64,000 nt of DNA from Mytilus trossulus (GCF_036588685.1 NC_086381.1:68331436-68395435); one strand, 5' to 3'; shown: positions 33,901-45,605, counted from the first letter of the stretch. A program made the numbers and translations. Notes: a model not told the origin generated them from the sequence alone.

Positions 33901-36900
33901 CTTTAAATTTGCTGTCATTGAATATCAAGAAAGAAAATAAATCCCGAAAATGATTTGAAACTTTAATACTCAATAGCTTTCCTAGAAAATATTCACATCC
34001 CTCGGGGATTATTAGTGTACGTCCAGTTGCATATGTCGGAACAATTGTGGTGATGACGAATTTCTTTCTTTATTCGAGAACAATCTAATTGATATATAAA
34101 TCTGTGATTTTACTATGTTCATAACTTCGATGAACCAAAGCAAGTTATAGATCGACCTGTATTTAAATCAAATTGGTCCTCTTCTTCTTCTTCTTTTGGT
34201 ATACAATAGTCTATCGAATTGGATGATTACATACTGTTAGTATACGCAAGGATTTGTATAGTTAGTATACGTGGACTAGTCTATTTACAAAACTTTTACC
34301 CCAATTTGCACAAAATGTATGTTTCTTTCTTATGTTCAATGTATAAATGTACATATTTTAAATTGCGCTGTAGTTCCGTAACTTTCTATCCGGGCGTATA
34401 AATGATACGTCGACAAGTGCGCACATTTTTTTAATCAACATTTCTGGAATGATCCAACGAATGTAGGACAGAAAGTCACAGGACAAAAAGTCACAGACAA
34501 AAAGTCACGGACAAAAAGTCACAGGACAAAAAGTCACAATTCAGTTTTTAGAGTATTTTTCTTTAAACAAGAAAAAATAGTTTTAAAAACAAAGTTTTTG
34601 TTTTTTTCTTGAACTCTTATATATAAAGCAACTTTGTAATTAAAATTTATTCAATAAACATCAATGATGAACAAATAATTGTTCTGAAAACAAAATGTCA
34701 AAGTGACTTTGTACTTAAATGGCTTCATGGTGCCAAGAAATGTCCCCTTTGCATGATTAAAATTTGATAACTTTTCATTTAACAAAGCTTATGAACAATG
34801 TCCTACACTGAAAAATAAATAGATGTAATAAAAAGAAAATATTTCAAGATCTTTCTCTTATATATTCAAACAATTGTCAAAAAAATAATTGTGACTTTTT
34901 GTCCTGTGACTTTTCGTCCTATCAAATTTGTAACTTTATGTCCTGTGACTTTTTGTCCTGTGACTTTCTGTCCGTTTACCGATCCAACTATGTCCTTTAC
35001 TATTGACAACGAGTAAATATTACATTTTCCCAGAGACATATAATACAATTATATGTCTCTGATTTTCCCAAATTAACCCTTGGAAAAAATACGTATATTT
35101 GTATATATCTTCAATTTTTTTTATTTTTTTTTGTATCATTTTTTTTTTATAAATAATATTCTTTACACCAGAAATTTTATTTATAAACAAGCGTATGAGT
35201 TAAGTAATGACTAGTATATTATATCACTTTCGGACACGCAAGACAGAGATGTATATTATACATGCAACTGATAGTTCAGTTATAAGTTATCGGCCGTGTA
35301 CACTGATCAATACCTACAGAAGTGAAACGATGCATGAACTTGCAAGCCCGACAGGAAATCGCTTGAATACCTGACGTGTCACCTTACACCCCTCACAATA
35401 CCTTTGGGAGTAATACCTTAAGCCATGCGGGTGATCAGTGGAGCGAAGATCCTAATTTATTTGAATAAAGTTTATTACTTTAAAGAATTATGAACGAATT
35501 AGATTTTCGAAAACAATTTTCACGGAGCACTTATTTATGATTTGAACTTTGACTTTTTAACCGATTCCAATATTAACAGTTTAAAAATAACAGACTATAT
35601 GGTTATTAAAAAAATAAGAACATTGTCCGTAGCAAGTAAGTTAGTCAGATAAAACAACCGTACGATTGACAAGATATCGACACGTAATTAAGACTACATC
35701 GGTTACTGTAGTTTTGTTTCTTTGTGGTTTATAGACATATCGTGATTTTTATTTGGACAAGATAACAAAATGGCGGAAGGCCGAGAACTGATACTCAAAA
35801 TTTAAAATCGATGGTGATCTCTTATCTAGCGGAATAAAACTTTAATATTTATAAATTTGAGCATTTTTATACAGAATGGACATAATATCAATTTTTGATT
35901 TTTTTGCGAAGTTTCCCTTTAAATTTAATGCGTTAAATAAATAGACACAATAAATAAAATAGACATAATAAATAAAATAGTCAAAATATGGGTACATCAG
36001 TCATCATCGTAAAACAATTTTAAAAGGAACAATTTAACAGAACACAAAACATCTACTATCGACGAACACATTGATCGATTTGAGTGTCTGACGTCAGAAA
36101 ATTTTATACGTCACATAAATTTGTCGTTCAATGTGCATACAAACAATTTTAAAATTTACATACTAGTAGGCAATGTTAGCATACAGGGTTAAAAAATCAA
36201 AAGTATGTAAGAATAAATTTCAGAAATAGACCGAGATTTAAATTAGTCCAAAAGTTATATATAGAATTTATAAGAATCCAAAAATAGTTTATTCCACTAA
36301 GCTTCAGATAAAGGCCGTTCTATCAATGAACCAAAAACAAAGGTATTGTGAATTTAATAACATACGGACATTTTTTTTTCTTTCTATTTTTATAATTTTT
36401 TTTTAAGTATAAAACAGATAGAACAGTTACGACTCAGGAGATCATCAAGTATCGATGTAACAGCAATGTTGAACCGTCTCAAAAAGTACTGTTATAGGTA
36501 AGTATGCATTTTTTCATCATGTATAAATATGTTAATGTAGGGGACTCTCTGGAATTTTCTAAACATGTTCAGATTTTAACTGTTTTAATACTGACCTATA
36601 ATAGTTTGACATAACAGCTATAAGATATGTCCGGCCTTCGGCACCGAGAAACCCCTATCATTGTAGAACATGTGTTTGTGGAAAGCTATATAAGGCTCCG
36701 TGCGAGAAGACCAAATATTTATACTAGAATACTTGAATTGTTTTGGGCTCTTTTCCGTTCGTCTTTTTTTAATATCTATTTTGGCTTCTGTTGATAATGA
36801 GTTGTCGTGTAATAAATTATGCGATGAACATTATCTGTTACAACTTTTGCTTTTACCATTCGATTCACGGTGCTACTCTTAAAATGTAATCAACGAATAC

Positions 36901-38671
36901 AGATAGAACGCTGGAAAACTGCCAATGACTTCAAATAAGATCATATTTTTTTAGAATTCACTTCACGGGTATAAAATGAGAAATTTAGTCAGGCAAATTT
37001 CTACACAGATAAACCAACTTGAGCGAAAACAAACAAAGAGCGAGCCAATATCTGTATGAATGATGATTTTTTATACTAATTCTGCATGTTGAAAATTCCA
37101 GGTTTTCAAAAACAAATTAACGATTTTAAGGGAAGAGCATTCGTTTATTTCACTCTACTATCAGATAAATCAAAGATTAAATTTCAAATATATCATGATA
37201 GATTAAAATATGATCATTATAGTTACAAATAGCAGGGGGGAGTGAATTCCATAGACATGCATTGCCCCTTTTGTGTTTTTTTTCATATTTTCTTTATCTA
37301 ATTACACAGTTATGTTGAGGGAAGTTAACCATTTTGACAGACATATATTTTTTTTCGGATTTGTTCAGCGTTTTGAAAATTAAGCGATTTTTTCACAGAT
37401 TCTGAACTAGAATTTACATTAAATGTCTTTCCAGATCCGTTACCAGGGTTTTCACGATCGTCTCGCAATACTTGGCCGCCGTTAGATATTCTTTCACTAT
37501 CATTTCTCTCGTTAAACCGAATGACACCCGTAAAGATGGACTATTAGAAAATTAACAGATAACTTTCTTTCTAACCATAATGGTTTCTTAGAATGGTTGT
37601 GATAACATTGGTTTAAAAATTCAAATCTTCGTGAATAAATGATTTTTTTAACAAAACAAATGACTTACAAGAGCATATAGTATATAGGTAATAATTACTA
37701 TAACACGCCTATGTGTTGTTTTATTTTTTATGTAGAAGCAATTTCCGTTCCACTGTCAAACATGACGATTACAAACCAGATACATACACAGAGCCACAAA
37801 AGGGGGAATGGGTTGTTACTTCATTATGCGACTCTACTCCTACTTCTACTACGTTTAAAGGACATTGGGTAGATAAATGTTATCTGTACCGTGAGTGGAG
37901 GAATTGGGTGTGTCCACATGTTAAGTGTAGCCAGAGGTAAGCATCTGTAACTATGGTAACATTATACAAATATGAAATTTGTATTTCGTTTAAAAGTTGT
38001 GCGCACATGATTTAAATTCTCGAGTGCAAATATTTGAAATTTCAACTTTGGCACTAAGAGGCTCCGTAAAAATCCGCTTCTTTTCAAAAACTTTTAATTT
38101 CTGATCTCGTTACTTCTATAAATGATAAATCAACAGTTGAAGCGGGGATATATTTTGTTTGTTTTGTCTTTTTATTGCTACATTTAAATGACGACCACGC
38201 ACCCAGATTTGTATTCTTTCTTATAAAAGTATTTTGAAAACTTAATACTGTCAATTCTGATTAATTAATATTAGTTTAACGTCCAATGACAAATATGCCA
38301 TACAAATTTAAGACCATTATCTATTCTGTAACTAAACCTATATGAATTGATTATATGATTTTTAAAGGAAGGCTTGAAACTTTCCATCTATAAATTTCTA
38401 TTTAATATATTTTAAGCACAGTAGCATCTGATGTTCTTGAGACACCGGACAAATATAAATAATGTATTTTCTTTCTTTCTTTTATTTTAGGTTGTGTAAT
38501 GGAGTAAAAGCACCAAATTTGTACACGTGGTATGTCTGTCAACCTGACAGTTACTATTATATAGAACTACTGCTAGCCTGTTGGGAAAATAAAAAATGGG
38601 TCTTAAAAACCAAAAGAGTTTGGTTCCCGCGCTGTTGTGGATGTAAGAAATATTCATGGCAATGTGTTTGA
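27994..38671 (+). CDS. Secreted cystine-knot-type ligand, five exons, 204 aa (Spatzle/neurotrophin- or IL-17-like)
   Basis: Exons 27994-28011, 30347-30471, 36408-36497, 37736-37936 and 38491-38671, all with GT..AG borders. The first join is phase 0 and the other three are phase 2, all in frame, ending at TGA 38669-38671. Residues 1-21 form a signal peptide (core CGLFFGVVYV). RLRR at 56-59 is a furin-type site, so residues 22-59 would be a propeptide. The mature part has 12 cysteines (76, 109, 126, 137, 142, 147, 161, 175, 193, 194, 196, 203). Its last third, VCQPDSYYYIELLL followed by VWFPRCCGC, matches the way Spatzle domains end (C-x-Q..Y..LL, then F-x-P-x-CC-x-C). The WVD..R..C-x4-C stretch and final C-x-C also recall IL-17 cytokines. 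Expected role: an extracellular dimeric ligand for a Toll/Trk- or IL-17-type receptor. The exon 2 to 3 join uses an AAG acceptor 5.9 kb away and is the weakest link; exons 4-5 are the surest. Another exon could be hidden in that intron. Confidence 0.6.
28012..30346 (+). other. Intron 1 of the ligand gene
   Basis: Bounded by CAG|gtatgt and ctgcag. It holds AT-rich sequence, a repeat block at about 28560-28725 (CCTAAGTTAGGACC, GTGAAAC words), and at 29585-29635 a copy of the sequence also seen near 20850. The frame at 29713-29964 (-) has no recognisable motif. Confidence 0.45.
31189..31950 (+). pseudogene. Remnant of a hAT/ZNF862-like transposase-derived zinc-finger gene
   Basis: ATG 31189 opens a 34-codon frame (MADRQISMFSYINRVNGK, then acidic residues) that resembles the N-terminus of transposase-derived KIAA1586/ZNF862-like proteins. 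It stops at TAA. About 450 bp later, broken frames read KGYYCSVCQKYS and ELLSDMHKTNLSNHLMKG. This resembles the C-x2-C ... H ... H zinc finger that follows in those proteins. Stops and frame changes interrupt it. It lies inside intron 2 of the ligand gene. The assignment is tentative. Confidence 0.3.
31585..31710 (+). repeat. Two-copy tandem repeat of about 66 bp
   Basis: TTAAATGYACCCCTCATAAA followed by GATAGTCATT and a CCCCTCAT segment occurs twice (about 31586 and 31652). The second copy ends in the small palindrome CCCCTCATTTGAGGGG. Confidence 0.6.
32323..32535 (-). repeat. SINE-like dispersed repeat, copy b
   Basis: Closely matches 13994-14225 block by block (ATCACAAAAATACTGAACAT, GGAAAGTCC, GAATGGACAAGAACTGTCAT, ACAGGCATTTTCAAATGTAG, GCGCTAACCCTCTCAC). 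It lies in intron 2 of the ligand gene. Confidence 0.65.
32553..35940. mobile_element. Possible 3.4-kb element with short inverted ends
   Basis: The left end ATTAATTAAAGGGAAAATTC and the right end (reverse complement TTTAAAGGGAAACTTCG) share an AAAGGGAAAnTTC core. Subterminal sequence is also similar (ATTTTTGAT- and ATGACATAAT-like words). No transposase is visible inside. The pairing may be fortuitous. Confidence 0.25.
34459..34980. mobile_element. Foldback element with internal 15-bp subrepeats and 8-bp target duplication
   Basis: The left arm (about 34463-34540) carries five tandem variants of GGACAAAAAGTCACA. The right arm (about 34889-34975) carries their reverse complements. GATCCAAC flanks both sides (34451-34458 and 34981-34988), an 8-bp duplication of the kind made by hAT or Mutator-like transposases. 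The middle (about 350 bp) is AT-rich and non-coding. Confidence 0.7.
36498..38490 (+). other. Introns 3 and 4 of the ligand gene
   Basis: Intron 3 (36498-37735, gtaagt...tgtag) and intron 4 (37937-38490, gtaagc...ttttag) are AT-rich and hold no recognised repeats. They flank exon 4. The frame at 36700-36882 shows no motif and no splice context. Confidence 0.5.
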
Positions 38672-40055
38672 GACATAAATGCAAAAGAATTATCATGGTA
38701 TTAAAAAAAATATAAACTTACAAACGACTTGTTTTAACTTTTTTATATAATTTTACACATACTAAGCAGTCACCAAAAAAACTGTTTCTACTTTCTTCAT
38801 TAAAGAGGGACGAAAGTAAAGAAAAGCACATTCAAACTATAGTAAGTTAAAAATGATCTGACAACTCAGTGGCTCAAAATGACAAACAAACAAACAAACA
38901 AACAAATAGACGTATAAGGTCACTAGCACACTATGTAACGAATTTGTCTTACCGACTATCTTAACATGTGATATTTAGACTAGTGGACTATAAAAATTAG
39001 CAAGTCTTCAAAATTGTTAAACTAGTATTGTGAAGAAACTTCCATTGGTCTATTCAAAAACAAAATGCAAACAATAACAACTTGTGCTTTAAGTGTGTTG
39101 TATGGAATTAATTTCAATCGTTCATTATCCATTTAATCGTCTGTTGAAACCTTTAAGATTTTTCTCTAACCGCCGTATAAAGGGACACAACTCCACTACT
39201 AACCTAATATGGAACCTTAAAAACCTAATATGGAATATACACGGTCCCGCGGTTGCTCTTAAGCGATCATATTCTCAGAAATGTAAAGGAGGTAAGATAA
39301 TTTACTATATACGCGCATATAGATATGATTTAATTGATTGAGCAATTTGTTAATATATTGTATGGACTATTGAAGAGCAACACGTTTTTTTTTGGACTGA
39401 CATTGGGAAAAAGATGATAGTTTGGTACATATATGGAAAGACAGAAATGTTGCCATTCAATTGGTTTCCATTACAGATATTGATACTGATTGAAGATCCT
39501 GACAAACAATACAATGTTTACCTTGTTGCATTCGCTAATTATGGTGAATAATTTTTCGCTTATTGTTTTAGTTGGCATCAATTTGTCCTAAGTCAAGGAC
39601 TATACTGGACCATACTGCGTTGAATAAAATATAAATAAAAATGTAACAAAAAGACCGAGCAGCTCAGGACACTTTGAAAATTTCTTAGATTGGTCGCATC
39701 GTTAAAGTATCCAACCATGGGAAATGAAGTTAGTCAAACTTCCATATTCAGTCAATTGTGTTATGCATTTAAAGGGGAATAAAGAATGGTCAAAATGCAC
39801 AGAAAAGTCGAACAAAAAGCATAAAGAATAGAGAAAATAGAGTTAAAAAGATAAAAAAACAGAGAATAAAGGGGTGCTAGAATAGAAAGAATAGTGAATA
39901 ATTGACAAACAAATATAAATAATAGATAAAGAAGACCTAGATATGTTAAAGAAAGCAGAAATGAAGGACGCCCATACAGACCCTCTTTTATGGTAAGGGA
40001 GGAATATAATACAAATTATCATGACACATATTTACAGGTGAATCTATAAGTTACC
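38672..40055. other. 3' flank of the ligand gene and intergenic stretch
   Basis: An ATTAAA about 130 bp after the stop (38799-38804) could serve as poly(A) signal. A (ACAA)n microsatellite lies at 38882-38906. About 39780-39960 is a purine-rich degenerate AGAATA-type repeat. The 82-codon frame at 39093-39341 shows nothing recognisable. Confidence 0.4.
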
Positions 40056-40060
40056 AATGC

Positions 40061-42270
40061 CACAGTGTGGGAACGGAACTGTACGGTTTTCTAATATTTT
40101 GGTCATTCGGGAGACTGTCAAGCGGTGCTCCGACATTCGAAAAATAACAAGTTACTTGATGGAAACTTTGACGAACTCTTATGTTCCTATATAACGTTTC
40201 TGCTTCAAGTTTTGATAGCTAAAACATTCTTTATGTAAATATGAACCAATAAAATAATAAGAAAGATATATGCATCAAAACGTTTTCCTTAGAATGGTGG
40301 AGCTCCGTGTAAAACGATCAAAATTGTCACACAACAGCGATCAAAAATGTCAAATTAACATAGAAAAATCATTGTTTGCTACCTAGATTTTCACATGCAC
40401 CTTTTCTGATATATAGTCTTACCTGTCTAAAAGTTTCAAAGCCATTGTCCCAGTAGAAATCCAAATATATTCATTTTCTCCATGTCGGATATTTTTATTG
40501 ACTGTACAATTGCTCGCAAGTTGACTGTAATATCACTCGGAGCCTTCCTGTAAATCACTTGGAGCTTTCCTGTAGAATTGCTTGGCCAAATTTATTAAAT
40601 ACATTGCATATGCATTGCATTGGTTGTTTATTGCTGTCCTATTTGTTCATCTATGGTATTTGAAGTGAAAATAAGGACAAAACCAGTCATTTTGACAATT
40701 AAGATTCTATCAAGGAACCCTTTTAAAGTGACTATATCAGAGACAAAAACAAAACGTGTACACTACACATAAAAAAGAAGATGTGATATGATTGCCAAAG
40801 AGACAACTTTCCACAAGAGACCAAAATGACACAGAAATTACCAACTATAGGTCACCGTACGGTCGTCAGCAATGAATAAAGCCCATACCGTATAGACATC
40901 TTTAAAATGTCCCGAAATAACAATGGAAAACGACTTCGGAAAACTAACGGCTTATTTATGTACAAAAAATGAACGAAAAACAAATATGTAACACATAAAC
41001 AAACAACCACTGAATAAGTATACAAGACAAAAAGAAAAGGACAGTACAAAATATGTTAAGCATCTAATCTTAAATAAAAATGAAAATAATCCTCGTACAA
41101 AATAAATATTTATATATACTGAAAAGATTCTCTGGAAAGTTAATTGGCATATTTTGAATTTTACTTAATATATTATTCACCAATAAGACCAAACTATAAA
41201 AATCAGATGAATAATCGGATCATCATACTATCAATGACGATATCAGACCTGGTGCGGATCCCGCCTTTCTACAAAGGGGGATCAAAACCACGGAACACCA
41301 TAAAAATCGAAAAACAATAGGCTTCAACCACCAAAAACTCCCTCTCCCCACATACCAGATCCGCTAATGCAGGCTGCAGCCATTCAAATAAAACGTTCAA
41401 AAATCATTAACACTTTTGAGCGTATAATTTAGGTTAAAACAAAAGTCGATAACAATACCAAAAATCGTAACAGAAAAAGGAGAGAAAAATCATACCAGAC
41501 ATATATTGTAATGGATTGCAGTAGTTTTAATAAATATTTAGATGACAAAAGTATCATGGAAAACATAAACTGATCATGAATGTGGCTGAAGGAGTTTAGC
41601 ATTATCTACTTAAGAGTTATAATTAGGCATATGCCACTAGAAACTATTACAGCAAAATGCATTGACTATAGCTTGCTTGCTAGCTGGACCGTGAAGTCAT
41701 AAGAAGGTTAAGTAGGTTACCCTCCTTTCGGAGTAGTCTAGTTGGCCAAATGATGAAAAGAAAAGCTCCGAGTGATTGTACAGGAAGGCTCCGAGTGATA
41801 TTACAGTCAACTTGCGAGCGATTGTACAGTCAATAAAAATATCCGACATGGAGAAAATGAATATATTTAGATTTCTACTGGGACAATGGCTTTGAAACTT
41901 TTAGACAGGTAAGACTATATATCAGAAAAGGTACAAGTGAAAATCCAGGTAGCAAACATTGATTTTTCGATGTTTATTTTACATTTTTGATCGCTGTTGT
42001 GTGACAATTTTGATCGTTTTACACGGAGCTCCGCCATTCTAAGGAAAACGTTTCGATGCATTTATCTTTCTTATTATTTTATTGGTTCATATTTACATAA
42101 AGAATGTTTTAGCTATCAATACTTGAAGCAGAAACGTTATATAGGAACATACGAGTTCGTCAAAGTTTCCATCAAGCAACTTGTTATTTTTCGAATGTTG
42201 GAGCACCGCTTGACAGTCTCCCGAATGACCAAATTATTAGAAAACCGTACAGTTCCGTTCCCACACTGTG
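40061..42270. mobile_element. Foldback DNA transposon with CACAGTG ends and 5-bp target duplication (Transib/RAG-like termini)
   Basis: 2,210 bp. Left arm 40061-40589 and right arm 41742-42270 are 529-bp inverted repeats, about 95% identical by eye. They start CACAGTGTGGGAACGGAACT and end inward at TTGGCCAA. AATGC is duplicated on both sides (40056-40060 and 42271-42275). A 5-bp duplication and a CACWRTG terminus are the known signature of Transib transposons, from which RAG1 and the V(D)J heptamer CACAGTG derive. No nonamer-like A-run lies 12 or 23 bp inside. The 1.15-kb centre holds a SINE-like repeat (40765-41045) and, next to the right arm, a stretch resembling the 427-697 MITE. No transposase is present, so the element is non-autonomous. 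The long near-identical arms point to recent movement or arm homogenisation. Confidence 0.75.
40765..41045 (+). repeat. Dispersed repeat beginning AAGATGTGATATGATTGCCA, copy a
   Basis: Blocks AGATGTGATATGATTGCCAA, AGAGACAACTTTCCACAAGA, GACCAAAATGACAC, GGTCACCGTACGG, CCCGAAAT, TTATTTATGTACAAAAAATG and AACGAAAAACAAATAT recur in order at 57745-57990, with partial copies at 58838-58892 (-) and 62965-63015. It sits in the centre of the 40061-42270 transposon. The minus frame at 40852-41049 is a by-product. Confidence 0.7.
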
Positions 42271-42275
42271 AATGC

Positions 42276-43867
42276 AGTGGCGTGGAAATATTCTTGTCGC
42301 AGGCTTATTTAAACTTATTTGTATTGTAAATGTTTTTTTTACACATGTACACGACGTTTTTCCGCGGTTCATACACAAAGTTTTATATTATTTCTTACCG
42401 AAAGATTTGCACATACATGTAGTCCTCGAAAATGTATGAGCAGGGAAGACCTGGTTATGCCTGAAAAATCTCGTGATATTGTATATGATTCTATATATTT
42501 GATATTTTAACAAGTGACTGAGCTGAATCATTTGTATTGATTCGGAAAGAAAGGGACCGTAGAATAAACATGATGTGTAAAAATTATAAAGCTTTTACAT
42601 GTGTTCAAAGTATTAGAATTTCAAAGAATTTATAGTGTTAATAAAAGGGATTTTTACCACAAGGAGCCACATCAAGAAATGATTTTTGGGGTATACTAAT
42701 TTTCGAAAACATGAATCGCAATTCGTAAGTCCGATAAAACGATTTAACAACTTCTGTAAAAATGTCCCAGCTTCGATACAATTATCATACATATTCAAGT
42801 TTACGATATGGACAGCTTCAGGGGGGAGTTGCCATTACCGCTTATGTGCCATTACCGCTTATGGGTAATCAATTAAGGATATTGGCCCATATGGGGAAAT
42901 CATTGCAAAATTCTAAGGTAAATTCTCTAAGGTTTCAATTTTTTTTTATTTATATGGCGGGTATAACTGACACGTCACTGAATTGAAGTTGTAGTATAAG
43001 CTGGCTCTTTCCCTTAAACATCATTACTATTTATTGGCATATGATATTATTTTTTTCGCAAATTGCGAAAATAGCCGCCAGCGGAAACCTTGGGCATATC
43101 TATATTTTCATATGCAAAAAAAAACACTTGAAACAACGCAAAAAACTATTATTAAAATTTTGGTTGCTCGTCCAATTTTGTCAATATAAACAGAATTATC
43201 TTTCAAAACAACTGCATGGCATACAAGTGGTATGATTAGCTTGCTATGAAACCAGCTTAATTCACTATTTTCTTCGGAAATGCATTTTCCAAGTCAGAAA
43301 TATGGCAGGTTTTTTTCAATTATTCCGTTGATTGACAGTATTTAATTGTGTTAGACTAGATTTCATGGACTGTCCCTTCTTGATTTGCCATCGAGTTCTG
43401 TATTTTTTTTTAAACTTTGTTCATGTTTTATTAAAACATTGCAAGCATTGTCATCATTGGATTGGTTGACTGCTTTTAAGTAAATATCCAACGTGTAATG
43501 CACATCTTTTTTAGTATAAAAGAGTTATTACCTTCCTCTGTAATGTTTTATACTTTTGTCCATTTGTTTTATTCCATCCTTGTACATCTTCCAATGAAGT
43601 GACCTGTCTTTCGTCTGAATCAACTATCCGCACTATAATTACCTTTCAGAGCTCATCTAGGCCACGCAGTTCTCTCTTATTTTGTAGTATTCAACAACCA
43701 AATGAATTCTTAAAAAGAGTCCTTCTGTTCAGTTTCCTCATTTGTTGAAAATCTGCAAAAAAAGGATGATATCACTTAAAACTATATAGTGTACTGAAAA
43801 GGGCTCCTTTCATTTACGATGACTTTTTTAAAAATTTGGGCAGATATTTTGGAAAGAAAATATCAAC
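42276..43867. other. Stretch without recognised features
   Basis: Several overlapping short frames (42319-42510, 42613-42986, 43041-43235) show no motifs, signal peptides or splice context. No repeat recognised apart from the boundary of the transposon. Confidence 0.35.
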
Positions 43868-45108
43868 TAGAGGCTCTAAAGAGCCTGTGTCGCTCACCTT
43901 GGTATATGTGAATTAAACAAAGGAAGCAGACAGTTCATGACAAAATTGTGTTTAGGTGATTGTGATGTGTTTGTACATCTAACTTTACTGAACATTCTTG
44001 CTTCTTACAATTATCTCTATCTATAATGAACTTGTCCGTGTAGTTTCAGTGGAAAATGTTAGTAAAAATTTACAAATTTTATGAAAATTGTTAAAATTGA
44101 TTATAAAGGACAATAACTTCTAGGGGTCAATTGACCATTTTGGTCATTTTGAATTATTTTTGAGTCTTAAATTGTTGTACATTATTGCTGTTTACAGTTT
44201 ATCTCTATCTATAATTAATATTCAAGATAATAACCCAATTTGGAGGCAGCAACCTAACAATGAATTGTCAGATTCATCTAAAAATTTCAGAGCAGATAGA
44301 TCTTGACCAGATAAACAATTGTACCCATGTCAGATTTGCTCTAAATGCTTTGGTTTTTGAGTTATAAGCCAAAAACTGCATTTTACCCCTATGTTCTATT
44401 TTTAGCCCTTGCGGCCATCTTGGTTGGTTTGCCCGGTCACAAAACACAAATTTTAAACTAGATAGCCTTATAATGATTCTGGCTATGTTTTGTAAAATTT
44501 GGCCCAGTAGTTACAGAGGAGAAGATTTTTGTAAAAGTTAACCAAGATTTACGAAAAATGGTTAAAAATTGACTATAAAGGGCAATAACTCCTAAAGGGG
44601 TCAACTGACCATTTTGATTTATTGTAAATCTTACTTTGTTGAACATTATTGCTGTTTACAGTTTATCTCCATCTATAATAATATTCAAGATAATAACCAA
44701 AAACAGTAAAATTTCATTAAAATTACCAATTTAGGGGCAGCAACCCAACAATGGGTTGTCTGATTCATCTGAAAATTTCAGGGCAAATAGATCTTGACCT
44801 GATAAACAATTTTACTCCATGTCAGATTTGCTCTAAATGCTTTGTTTTTTGAGTTATAAGCCAAAAACTGCATTTTACCCCCTATGTTCTATTTTTAGCC
44901 ATGGCGGCCATGTTTTTTTGATGAAATGGGAATTCAAACACAAACTTTATTCTAGATACCCTTGGAATCAATCAGATGAAATTTGGTTAGAATTGGTTCA
45001 GTAGTTTCAGAGAAGAAGATTTTGTAAAAGTTAACGACGACGGACGACGGACGACGGACGCCAAGTGATGGGAAAATCTCACTTGGCTCTTCGGGCCCGG
45101 TGAGCTTA
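43868..45108 (+). repeat. 1.2-kb dispersed repeat with two internal units of about 466 bp
   Basis: Starts AGAGGCTCTAAAGAGCC / GTCGCTCACC and ends GACGACGGACG (three times), then CTCACTTGGCTCTTCGGGCC and GGTGAGCTT, so the termini are loosely inverted. The block from GCTGTTTACAGTTTATCTC through the GCGGCCAT word recurs about 466 bp later (44187 and 44651). I recall elements with this CGGACG...CACTTGGCCCTTCGGGCC end as very common in bivalves. It is non-coding. Confidence 0.65.
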
Positions 45109-45605
45109 AAACCTGTTGAGATTGAATTCGGGAAAATCTTAATTAATACAGACAGAGCTAACAATTCTTCAATCTTGTTGTTACTTTCATAGTGTATTCA
45201 TTGCTTTCATACTACATGTAAGCATGTGAAGGAATGAAGTTATTCGTCTTGTATGCCATTCTATAAATATGAAAATTGCATGCTGTGTTTAAAGAAAGAA
45301 ATACGACATAAGTGACCATCATATTTTCGTGCCCCATGCAAAATGTGATTGTCACTTATTTCATTTCGTTCTGTGTTACATAAATTATGTGATGAACAGC
45401 GGCTTTCATTTCATAGTAGCATATATACTATTAAACGACAAGACCTCATTTTGGGTGTTGCTTCTCTTCTTTCCACAATAAATTAATCATCATGCCTCTG
45501 TGTCCTATGGGTACAGTGCATAATCGCATTTGTCATCCATTCATATGATTATTCAGATTGAGTTATTTTGGGTGAAAATCGAGATAATAGACGTCCGGAT
45601 ATGTT
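45109..45605. other. Stretch without recognised features
   Basis: AT-rich spacer between the 1.2-kb repeat and the segmental-repeat complex. Confidence 0.35.

Larger units (their letters stand above)
30472..36407 (+). other. Intron 2 of the ligand gene (repeat-filled)
   Basis: 5.9 kb between the ACAAG|gtatca donor and the ttttaag acceptor. It contains the zinc-finger pseudogene, a SINE-like copy, the foldback element and a GCCGACCACC hairpin (about 31046-31105, mirrored by GGTGGTCGGC). Between these no gene was seen. A missing exon cannot be excluded here. Confidence 0.45.

Noticed and set aside
40080..40099. RSS nonamer inside the CACAGTG-ended transposon
   Set aside because: At 12- and 23-bp spacings the sequence is not A-rich and does not resemble ACAAAAACC, so only the heptamer-like terminus and duplication length are claimed.
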